Made by a program: the position numbers and the translations under genes. Below the pieces are notes generated by a model, which made no database searches, had not been told where the DNA came from, and worked only from the letters and a program-made list of their open reading frames with translations. From positions 1-6,698 of the forward strand of contig VBLS01000143.1 of the NCBI GenBank assembly GCA_005878635.1: DNA of 6,698 nucleotides, in the 5' to 3' direction. This DNA is from Methanobacteriota archaeon. Its GTDB lineage: Archaea; Thermoplasmatota; Thermoplasmata; RBG-16-68-12. This document shows positions 1 through 5,539 of this stretch, piece by piece (position 1 is the stretch's first letter; each line of letters opens with the position of its first letter).

Positions 1-406
1 CGCCCGAGTAGTCGCCGCCCGCCGCGAGCGCCTCGGCCCGGTGCAGTTCCGCGCCCGGCTCTCCCATCTGAGCGGCCCGCGAGAAGGACTTCGCGGCTTC
101 CGCGAGGAATCCGCCCGCGAGTTGCGCGTGTCCCAGGCCCGCCCACGGTCCCGGCGCATCGAGCTGCCTCGTGGACTCCCACAATCGTTCCGCCAGATCC
201 GGATGACCGATCCGGGTGAGGAGCGCGGCCTGGTGCGCCCTCGCCGGCCTCCACGTAGGCGGCTGGCCACGCCTCCGCACGAAGTCGGCGACGCGCATCC
301 GGACGACGGCGCTCCGTCCCTTCGGGTTGAGGCCGAGGCCCTCGCACATCCGCTGGAGGGACGTCCAGTCCGCATGTTCGACCTCCGCGAGGGAGGGAAG
401 GCTCAT
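1..406 (-). CDS. SAP-like/TPR protein, C-terminal part beyond window
   Basis: This is the third gene of the minus-strand TPR operon. It is open from the ATG at 406-404 to the left edge (135 codons visible, no stop). The ATG overlaps the stop of the upstream gene as ATGA, and a GGTGA Shine-Dalgarno match lies 4 bases before it. Residues 13-46 read as a SAP-like helix-extended-helix: DWTSLQRMCEGLGL, then a KGR turn and a basic helix ending in RRRG. SAP modules usually bind DNA or RNA. Residues 55-135 are Ala/Leu/Trp-rich paired helices in TPR style, for example PWAGLGHAQLAGGFLAEAA, with weaker consensus than the two upstream genes. Codon use and translational coupling make the reading frame secure. 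The SAP call rests on pattern only and could instead be a generic helical cap. The function is unknown. Confidence 0.8.
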   Translation of the reverse strand, partial: MSLPSLAEVEHADWTSLQRMCEGLGLNPKGRSAVVRMRVADFVRRRGQPPTWRPARAHQAALLTRIGHPDLAERLWESTRQLDAPGPWAGLGHAQLAGGFLAEAAKSFSRAAQMGEPGAELHRAEALAAGGDYSG

Positions 407-1323
407 GGCGTCACCAGCCGGCACCCTCCGCGGATCTCGCACACTTCGCATCCGGGATCGCCGGCGACATGGGTCCCGAAACACTCGTAGACCCCGCGGT
501 AGAAGTCCCCCTTCTGCCGGGCGGCCGTCGCCTTCCGCAGTCCCGCCTTCGCCTCCTTCGACTTCGGGTCGAGGGCGAGGGCCCGCTCGAAGGCCTTCAT
601 CGCGAGCGTCGATTCTCCGAGGCCGAGGTGGGCCTGACCTTTGACGTACCAAAGCCACGGGGCCTCGCGGACTCGGAGGGCCCGATCGGCCCAGAGGACG
701 GTCTCGCCGTGGCGTTTGAGCTTCCGGCAGAGCAGGACGCGGTTCGCCATCGCATCGAAGAAATCCGGGTCGAGTTGCAAGGCCTCGTCGAAGCTCCGCG
801 CCGCGCCGGCGTCGTCGCCGAGGCGCAGCAGGGCCGCACCTTTGTTGCTCCATGCGGGCGCATGTTCCGGCCGCATCGCCAGCACTTTGTCGTAGCAGGC
901 GATCGCGCCGCGGTAGTCGCCGATGTCGTGAAGGGCGGCGCCCTTGTCGATCCAGGCCTCGAGGGACCGCGGCTGGATCTGCAGCAACCGGTCGTAGGCC
1001 TCGACCTCTTCCGGGTAGCGGCCGACGGCATGAAGCGAGGAGGCCAGGCCGAGCCATCCCTCCTGCGACTCCCCGTTGATCTTGAGGGCGTGCGCGAAAG
1101 CCTCGATCGCGCCGGGAATGTTTCCGTCCTTTCGAAAAATGTGTCCGCGGAGCAGCCAGGCGGCGTCGTACTCGGGCTTCAACTGGATCGCGATGTCATC
1201 CTCCCGCAGGGCCCCTTCGAGGTCCCCGCGATCGAGCGATCGGCGCGCGGCCCGCATCGCAGTCTCCAGGCGGTCGACGCTCGGCAGGAAGCGGCGCGCG
1301 GTCTCCGGAGGGAGGACGCTCAT
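403..1323 (-). CDS. TPR protein with C-terminal Cys4 knuckle
   Basis: This is a 306-residue soluble protein. The reading frame extends upstream to 1476, but I place the start at the ATG at 1323. It overlaps the previous stop as ATGA, and the upstream extension is low-complexity Arg/Pro/Gly sequence antiparallel to nothing conserved. About seven TPRs of 34 residues run from residue 20 to about 256, with the archaeal-style pattern AWxxKGxAL...G.Y..AI..YDK.L...P (for example EAWIDKGAALHDIGDY near 122-137). TPRs scaffold protein-protein contacts. The last 26 residues hold four cysteines, C281, C292, C295 and C301, arranged C-F-G-x8-C-x2-C-x5-C with a D-P pair before the second Cys. This resembles small CFG...C-x2-C...C zinc or Fe-S knuckles that end many archaeal and phage proteins. 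There is no signal peptide or membrane segment. It is co-transcribed with a larger TPR gene upstream and another downstream. The partner proteins are unknown. Confidence 0.88.
   Translation of the reverse strand: MSVLPPETARRFLPSVDRLETAMRAARRSLDRGDLEGALREDDIAIQLKPEYDAAWLLRGHIFRKDGNIPGAIEAFAHALKINGESQEGWLGLASSLHAVGRYPEEVEAYDRLLQIQPRSLEAWIDKGAALHDIGDYRGAIACYDKVLAMRPEHAPAWSNKGAALLRLGDDAGAARSFDEALQLDPDFFDAMANRVLLCRKLKRHGETVLWADRALRVREAPWLWYVKGQAHLGLGESTLAMKAFERALALDPKSKEAKAGLRKATAARQKGDFYRGVYECFGTHVAGDPGCEVCEIRGGCRLVTP
411..415 (-). promoter_or_regulatory. Shine-Dalgarno site for the third TPR gene
   Basis: On the minus strand the sequence GGTGA sits 4 bases before the ATG at 406. It matches the archaeal 16S anti-SD complement (GGAGGTGA) and supports starting that gene at the ATGA overlap, inside the end of the preceding gene. 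Confidence 0.6.
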
Positions 1324-3866
1324 CCGGCCGCCTCGCGGTCCAGATGCCGGAGGCACGTCTCCCGCCATTTCTGCGCGGTCGGGTGATCCGGCTTCAGCGA
1401 CAAGGCCCGATCGTACGCATCGAGGGCTTCGCGGTACCGCTCCAGCTGCTGGAGGGCGACCCCTTTGCCGGTCCACGCATCCGCGCTCCGATCGTCCTGC
1501 GCGATCGCCTGCTCGTACCGCAATAGGGCCATCTGGGCATCGCCGCCTTCGAGGGCGAGTTCGGCGAGCTGCAACAAGACCTGCGTTCCCTCCTGATCCG
1601 GCTCGATCGAGTCGACGAAGGATTGAAAGTCCGCATCGGTGGGGCTCAGCTTCGGCGTCGACGGCGGTTCTTCTTCGATTTCCTCGAAGGCTTTGATGAG
1701 AGAATGAAAATCGGGGGCGACCTTGGGCGCGTCGGTCTCGTCCTCCTCGGTCGCTGGCTCGTCCGCACGCGGGACTTCTAACGGCACGGGAGAAGGCTCC
1801 AACGGAAGCTCGAAGTCAGGCTCGACCTGAGGACCCGCGGAACCGCTCGCTTGTTCCCTGGCCGCGCGGACCGACGGATGGTGCGCGTCAAGGCTTTCCG
1901 CTCGCTTCAACGCCTTCGCCGCCGCCTCCTGGTCCCCGAGGATCGAATGTGCGCGCGCTTTCCCCGCCCACGCCTCCACCGTGTCCGGCTCGAAGGTGAG
2001 GACTTTGTCGAAGCACTCCAGGGCCTCGCGGGCTCGATCGTGTTCCAGGAGAATTTTCCCCTTCGCGAGCCACGGCCCGACGAGATTCCATTTGAGCGCG
2101 ATCGCGCGGTTGTAATATTGGATCGCGGCCCCCCATCGGCCCTTCCGCTCGAGGAGCTCGCCCTTGCGGAAGACGATCGGCGCGTTCTGAGGATTCTTCC
2201 CCAGGGCCTGGGTGAAGAGGGCCTCGGCCGCGTCGGTGTCGCCCAACCCCAGGAACGAGTCGCCGAGTCCGAGGACCGCGCGGACGTCCGCGGGGCTGAC
2301 ATCGAGGATGGCTTGGAACAGGATGACGGCCTCATTCGCATGCCCATCCCTCCGGAGCTGCTCCGCCTTCAGGGCGATATCGCCCGCCTTCGTCGGATCG
2401 AGTCGCAAGGCCTCGCGCAACGCGTCGACCGCGTCCGCGAGTCGTCCGAGGCCGAACAGGAGGTTGCCTCGCTCGAACCACGCGCGTCGGTTCGCCCGGT
2501 CCTGGTCGAGGACCCGCCGGTAGGACTGGAGGGCTTCTTCCTTCCGATTGAGCAACACGAGGACGTCCGCTCGATCGAACCAGGTCCCGACGTCCTCCGG
2601 CCGATCTCGAAGGAGTCGGTCGTAACAATCGAGGGCCGCGTCGTAGTCTTTCTCCCCGAGGAACGCCTGGGCCTCCTCTCGCAACCGGGCGGCGTGTTGT
2701 TCCTGGTCGACTTCTCCGGGGACGAGGTCGAAGCGAATCGCCCGCGCGAGGTTCTCCGTCACGCCTCGGCATTGCGTCAGGGCTTTCTCGTCCGCCGCTT
2801 GCAAGGACGACAGGTCGGGGAAGGCTGTCGCGATCACGTCGGCCTGCGCCTCCGACATGCCTGGGACGCGTCCGAGGAAACGAAGGACTTCGCGGCGCGC
2901 GGCATCCTTCTCCAAGGTGAGCAGCCGATCCGTCACCGCCCGATCGCGCGTCGCGACCTCCTGCTCCTTCGTGACGATGGCCGTCTCTCGCTCGGCGAGC
3001 GCTACCTCCTTCGTGAGGAACTCCTCCAGCTGCGAGCGGTTCCACGCCTCCATGCCTGCGCGCTCTTCCTCGAGGGCTTGCTGGATCGTCTCGAGCTCGG
3101 CCTTCCGCGCCGCAACGAGGCGATCTTCCTCGGGCTCCGGTTCCGGCTCGGGCTCCGGTTGCGGGGTCGGAGGCGAGGGAAGAGGAAGCGGGGGCTCCGG
3201 CGTCGGGATCGGCTCGGGACGGAAGGGCTCGGGCGCCGGGAGTGAGACCTTTTCCTCGACAGGTTCGACGTCCATCTCGGAGAAATCCGGCAGGCGTTCC
3301 TCGGCCTCTGACGTGGCTTCCGATGATTCGGCGATCGGAGAGGCGGACGGAACCTCTTCGACGGCGGGCTCTAGTGAAGGCATGGACTCCGCAAGCGACT
3401 CTCTCGCGGGAGGAGAGAGCGTGTCCGCGCGAAGCCGGTACTCCGCGGCCAAATGGGCGGGCATCCAGTCCGAGGTGGACAGGTATCGATACATCCTTGC
3501 GAGGGCGTCCCTCTCGTCCGGGCTGCCCGGCGTCGAGCGGCGTCCCTGCCGCAGGAACCGGTGCAAGAGGTCCGCATCGCCGACGCTTACGATCGGACGG
3601 CTTCGATCATCGAGGCCCAGAAGCCGGATCAGGCGGACGGCGTCGGCCGTCGGAGGTTCGTCGCGCGGCGCATCCCATTCGACTTCGGTCACGTCGGCGG
3701 AAACGAACGGCATCTCGCGGGGCGCCGCGAGATCGAGGAGCGAGGGCCCCGGGAGGAGCGCCGGGTTGAGCCAAAGCGGATGGTACGCGATGAGGTAATC
3801 GGTGCAGGATGGGCACAGGAAATCGCGACTCACGGCGCCGCAACGAACGCACCGCGAGGGGACCAC
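1320..3866 (-). CDS. Zinc ribbon / coiled-coil / HhH / TPR mosaic protein
   Basis: This is an 848-residue multidomain protein. The frame stays open to a TTG at 3926, but a TATA box inside that extension (3891-3898) implies a leaderless transcript starting at the GTG at 3866, just before the first cysteine pair. Domain order in that numbering: zinc ribbon (C6, C9, C18, C21); poorly structured region; Pro/Glu spacer about 208-246; charged coiled coil about 247-325; helix-hairpin-helix about 326-380 (FLGRVPGMSEAQADVI, then a second QCRGVTENLARAI hairpin); eight consecutive 34-residue TPRs at 391-662; acidic linker about 680-755; two more TPRs at 761-828. HhH and zinc ribbons often contact nucleic acids, and TPRs bind proteins, so it may be a scaffold on DNA or RNA, but this is inference. 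It is cytoplasmic, with no signal peptide. It is first in the operon, overlapping the next gene by ATGA. I do not recognise a named family for the full length. Confidence 0.87.
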   Translation of the reverse strand: MVPSRCVRCGAVSRDFLCPSCTDYLIAYHPLWLNPALLPGPSLLDLAAPREMPFVSADVTEVEWDAPRDEPPTADAVRLIRLLGLDDRSRPIVSVGDADLLHRFLRQGRRSTPGSPDERDALARMYRYLSTSDWMPAHLAAEYRLRADTLSPPARESLAESMPSLEPAVEEVPSASPIAESSEATSEAEERLPDFSEMDVEPVEEKVSLPAPEPFRPEPIPTPEPPLPLPSPPTPQPEPEPEPEPEEDRLVAARKAELETIQQALEEERAGMEAWNRSQLEEFLTKEVALAERETAIVTKEQEVATRDRAVTDRLLTLEKDAARREVLRFLGRVPGMSEAQADVIATAFPDLSSLQAADEKALTQCRGVTENLARAIRFDLVPGEVDQEQHAARLREEAQAFLGEKDYDAALDCYDRLLRDRPEDVGTWFDRADVLVLLNRKEEALQSYRRVLDQDRANRRAWFERGNLLFGLGRLADAVDALREALRLDPTKAGDIALKAEQLRRDGHANEAVILFQAILDVSPADVRAVLGLGDSFLGLGDTDAAEALFTQALGKNPQNAPIVFRKGELLERKGRWGAAIQYYNRAIALKWNLVGPWLAKGKILLEHDRAREALECFDKVLTFEPDTVEAWAGKARAHSILGDQEAAAKALKRAESLDAHHPSVRAAREQASGSAGPQVEPDFELPLEPSPVPLEVPRADEPATEEDETDAPKVAPDFHSLIKAFEEIEEEPPSTPKLSPTDADFQSFVDSIEPDQEGTQVLLQLAELALEGGDAQMALLRYEQAIAQDDRSADAWTGKGVALQQLERYREALDAYDRALSLKPDHPTAQKWRETCLRHLDREAAG
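1881..2696 (-). repeat. Array of eight in-register 34-residue TPRs
   Basis: The protein from residue 391 to 662 of the 848-aa product divides into exactly eight 34-residue units without insertions. Each has the W/L-L-G-Y-A-F-A-P type positions of a TPR, for example units starting VGTWFDRADVL, RRAWFERGNLL, VGPWLAKGKILL and VEAWAGKARAH. Eight units form about one superhelical turn with a concave binding groove. Two further units lie at 1383-1586 after an acidic linker. The repeats are divergent at DNA level, so they are old. Confidence 0.85.
3129..3245 (-). repeat. Low-complexity Pro/Glu-coding tract
   Basis: On the plus strand this stretch is built from imperfect GGCTCCGG/GGCTCGGG words. The clearest is an 18-base unit at 3133-3150 followed by a partial copy at 3151-3168, sharing the first ten bases. 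On the coding (minus) strand it gives alternating Pro-Glu ending in PEPEPEPEPEE. It forms an extended, stiff spacer between the N-terminal zinc-ribbon region and the coiled coil, and it is a likely site of length variation between strains. Confidence 0.7.
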
Positions 3867-3890
3867 GGTGGGCCTCAGCGGACGGCCAGC

Positions 3891-3898
3891 ATATAAAA
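3891..3898 (-). promoter_or_regulatory. TATA box of the TPR operon
   Basis: The minus strand reads TTTTATAT here, the best archaeal TATA match in the spacer. Its centre is about 28 bases before the GTG at 3866, the spacing expected when transcription starts at or one to two bases before the start codon. This argues for a leaderless mRNA and decides the start of the 848-aa gene. The purine-rich BRE expected just upstream is weak. Confidence 0.65.
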
Positions 3899-3913
3899 TC
3901 TGGCCGATAAATG
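3891..3913 (+). promoter_or_regulatory. Possible TATA region of the acetyltransferase gene
   Basis: On the plus strand ATATAAAA (3891-3898) and GATAAAT (3906-3912) are the only AT-rich elements upstream of the ATG at 3993. Either would give a leader of about 55-72 bases. The first overlaps the TATA box assigned to the divergent operon, so the two directions may compete or share TBP. The assignment is weak because no spacing rule fixes it. Confidence 0.35.
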
Positions 3914-3992
3914 ATGGACGGGGCAATCAGGGGCCTGGGCGGGGCCGACACATTCATCGGCCACGGCCGTCCATCGCGAAAGGGGCGGGACG

Positions 3993-4463
3993 ATGGACCT
4001 CCGGATGCGCAAGGGACGTCGCGCGGACCTCCCGATCATTTGGCCGGCGACCTTGCAGACCGCGTGGGACGACCTGCCGGAGGATGAGCGCAAAGGGCTC
4101 GATCGGCAGGCCTGGGAGAGTCACTTTCGTAAGAAGATCGAGCAGTACGTCGAGGGCAACCGCACGGAGCGATGGGTCGCGGAAGGGCCGTCCGGCGAGT
4201 TCCTCGGGTACATCATCATCGGAGAGAGCGGATTCCTGACGCCGGAGGTGCACGCGTTCCTGTACGACATCTGGGTCGCGCCCGACCACCGCGGCAAGGG
4301 CATCGGCCAGGCCCTCGTGGAATGGGCGGGCGACTGGGCGCGGAGGCGTGGGCACCGGAAGATCAAGCTCGAGGTCGGCGAGGGAAACGGACGGGCGCGG
4401 CATGTGTACGAAAAGCTCGGATTCAGCGCGGAGCGACGGTACATGGGAAAGCCCCTACGGTAG
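3993..4463 (+). CDS. GNAT-family N-acetyltransferase
   Basis: A 156-residue single-domain acetyl-CoA-dependent acetyltransferase. Motif A is clear: strand YDIWVAP (91-97), then the pyrophosphate loop R100-G-K-G-I-G105 and its following helix. Motif B follows with E127-V-G-E-G-N132 and the typical ARHVYEKLGF (135-144), including the conserved Tyr139 that usually acts as general acid or packs on CoA. The length is normal for the family. A weak GGGGCGGG purine run precedes the ATG. The only nearby in-frame alternative is Met5 (4005), and an in-frame TGA at 3912 closes the frame upstream. The acceptor substrate cannot be told from sequence: RimI-like protein N-terminal acetylation, small amines and antibiotics are all open. 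It lies head to head with the TPR operon and 84 bases before the Fe-S carrier gene, which has its own promoter. Confidence 0.93.
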   Translation: MDLRMRKGRRADLPIIWPATLQTAWDDLPEDERKGLDRQAWESHFRKKIEQYVEGNRTERWVAEGPSGEFLGYIIIGESGFLTPEVHAFLYDIWVAPDHRGKGIGQALVEWAGDWARRRGHRKIKLEVGEGNGRARHVYEKLGFSAERRYMGKPLR

Positions 4464-4504
4464 GATTTCGGCTGAGATTGGAGTCACGAAAACCGCCACC
4501 AAAA

Positions 4505-4516
4505 CGTTATATAACG
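4505..4516 (+). promoter_or_regulatory. Palindromic TATA box of the Fe-S carrier gene
   Basis: CGTTATATAACG is a perfect 12-base palindrome with the TATA core TTATATAA at 4507-4514. It is preceded by an A-rich AAAAC that can serve as BRE. The core centre lies about 37 bases before the ATG at 4548, predicting a start near 4537 and a leader of about 10 bases carrying GGGGAG. The symmetry could also allow a dimeric regulator to bind over the TATA box. Confidence 0.68.
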
Positions 4517-4547
4517 GGGTATTGTCTTAGACGATGCGGGGAGCGCA

Positions 4548-4961
4548 ATGATTCAAGTCACCCTGACCGAGACGGCCGCGAGCAAGGTCAAGGAGCTCAT
4601 CCAGAGGAACGACCCGGACACCGGCAAGCCGCTCGGGACGCCGGAGGACACGTACCTCCGGATGTACGTCGCCGGCGGTGGCTGCTCCGGATTCCGGTAC
4701 GGCCTGGCTCTCGACCGGTCGATCCACGACGGCGATGAAGTCGTCCAGGTCCACGGCCTCAAGGTCCTCGTCGACGCGAACAGCAAGGAGTACCTGGACG
4801 GATCGTCCGTCGACTATGCGGAGAGCGTCGCGGGCAGTGGCTTCCTCGTGAGCAATCCGAACAACTGGTCCACGTGCGGCTGCGGCCAGAGCTTCAATCC
4901 GAAAGGCGAAGAGGCTCCGGACGCCCAAGAGGGCCATCACGGGCACGCGCACACGCACTAG
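4548..4961 (+). CDS. A-type iron-sulfur carrier (IscA/ErpA/HesB family)
   Basis: This 137-residue protein accepts and delivers [2Fe-2S] or [4Fe-4S] clusters, or iron, to apo-proteins in the cytoplasm. The three family cysteines are present: C46 in VAGGGCSGFRYG, and C110 and C112 in STCGCGQSF. The 64-residue gap between the first two is the same as in E. coli IscA (C35 and C99). Differences from a standard 107-115 aa member are a short insertion at about 21-34 (NDPDTGKPLGTPED) and a 20-odd-residue C-terminal tail whose last eight residues contain five histidines (H130, H131, H133, H135, H137). That tail may bind metal. No IscS, IscU or SUF gene is adjacent, so it acts as a stand-alone carrier. 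It has its own TATA box. Whether it is closest to ErpA, IscA or SufA cannot be decided, so no symbol is given. Confidence 0.95.
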   Translation: MIQVTLTETAASKVKELIQRNDPDTGKPLGTPEDTYLRMYVAGGGCSGFRYGLALDRSIHDGDEVVQVHGLKVLVDANSKEYLDGSSVDYAESVAGSGFLVSNPNNWSTCGCGQSFNPKGEEAPDAQEGHHGHAHTH

Positions 4962-4981
4962 GCTTCCGCAGACCTTTCAAC

Positions 4982-4995
4982 CGCTCGGAAGAGCG
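4982..4995 (+). other. Small GNRA-loop hairpin after the Fe-S carrier gene
   Basis: CGCTC-GGAA-GAGCG forms a perfect 5-bp stem with a GNRA-type tetraloop, 20 bases after the carrier's stop codon. No T-tract follows, so it is not a classical terminator. It could stabilise the mRNA 3' end or be chance in GC-rich DNA. Confidence 0.25.
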
Positions 4996-5060
4996 CCGCT
5001 GGCGAGCGACGCATCCTAGGCTTCGGGAAACTCACATCCGTGAAATTCAGGGCGGTGGGC

Positions 5061-5066
5061 TTTATC
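5061..5066 (+). promoter_or_regulatory. TATA-like box of the roadblock-V4R operon
   Basis: TTTATC lies in an otherwise GC-rich 130-base intergenic stretch (4962-5091). Its centre is about 28 bases before the ATG at 5092, so transcription would begin at or one base before the start codon, giving a leaderless mRNA. There is no Shine-Dalgarno motif before 5092, which agrees. Confidence 0.6.
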
Positions 5067-5091
5067 CCGTCCGGGCCGCCTGAACGGTCGG

Positions 5092-5526
5092 ATGGCCTCC
5101 GCTCGGACGATCTCTTCCCCGAGTCCCCTTGAGACGGTCATCGTCAGCCCGCCGACCGACATCTCGGAGGCTCTACGGACCGAACTCTTCGCGCTGAGCA
5201 AGGTCCCCGGATGGATCTCGGCCGCCGTGACCCGGCGGGACGGCCTCGCGATCGAACACACGTTCAAGTCGGCGCACGAAGCGAACGTCCTCTGCGCCAT
5301 GGCCGCGGCCGTCGTCGGAAGCGCCCGATCGACCGGCGACCACCTCCGCCAGGGTCCCTTCACCTATTCGATCGTCCGGTACGTCGACGGCCTCCTCCTC
5401 GTGATGGAGGCGGGACCGGAAGCGATCCTCACCTGCCTGCTCGAGCACGACGCGAACCTCGGGCTGGCCTTGATGAAGGTCACGCAGGTCGCGCGACGGA
5501 TCGAGGATCGTCTCGAGGAGATGTAA
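5092..5526 (+). CDS. Roadblock/LC7 domain protein
   Basis: A 144-residue small soluble protein. After a 22-residue Ser/Pro-rich leader, residues 24-140 follow the roadblock fold: first helix (ISEALRTELFALSKVPG), strand WISAAVTRRDGLAIEH with the family's typical R/DG turn, the long Ala-rich helix (EANVLCAMAAAVVGSA), two strands around TYSIVRYVDGLLLVMEAG, and a C-terminal helix. Roadblock proteins dimerise and in prokaryotes often act with Ras-like GTPases as MglB-like regulators; eukaryotic relatives sit in dynein and Ragulator. No GTPase gene is visible here, so its partner may be elsewhere, or may be the V4R protein encoded 13 bases downstream. The start is the ATG predicted to be the first codon of a leaderless transcript. 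The exact role is unknown. Confidence 0.88.
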   Translation: MASARTISSPSPLETVIVSPPTDISEALRTELFALSKVPGWISAAVTRRDGLAIEHTFKSAHEANVLCAMAAAVVGSARSTGDHLRQGPFTYSIVRYVDGLLLVMEAGPEAILTCLLEHDANLGLALMKVTQVARRIEDRLEEM

Positions 5527-5527
5527 C

Positions 5528-5533
5528 GAGGGA
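5528..5533 (+). promoter_or_regulatory. Shine-Dalgarno site of the V4R gene
   Basis: GAGGGA sits 6 bases before the ATG at 5540, inside the 13-base gap after the roadblock stop codon. It contrasts with the leaderless first gene and fits an internal operon gene. Confidence 0.55.
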
Positions 5534-5539
5534 ATCCCG

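Noticed and set aside
469..1386. 305-codon open frame on the plus strand
   Set aside because: It lies antisense to the 306-aa TPR gene, whose repeats are unmistakable. The plus-strand translation shows no recognisable family.
1324..1476. 51-codon N-terminal extension of the 306-aa TPR protein
   Set aside because: It overlaps the well-supported C-terminal TPRs of the preceding gene in another frame, and the ATGA junction gives a better start.
1851..3245. 464-codon open frame on the plus strand
   Set aside because: It is a mirror of the 848-aa TPR gene. Long antisense frames are common in GC-rich codon use, and its translation is Arg/Leu/Glu-biased with no domain and no promoter.
4527..4958. 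143-codon minus-strand frame opposite the Fe-S carrier
   Set aside because: The plus-strand product has all three family cysteines at the expected spacing, so the minus frame is a shadow.
4962..5091. Possible tRNA or small RNA in the 130-base intergenic stretch
   Set aside because: No cloverleaf arms or conserved GTTCRA-type loop were found; only one short hairpin and a TATA-like box are present.
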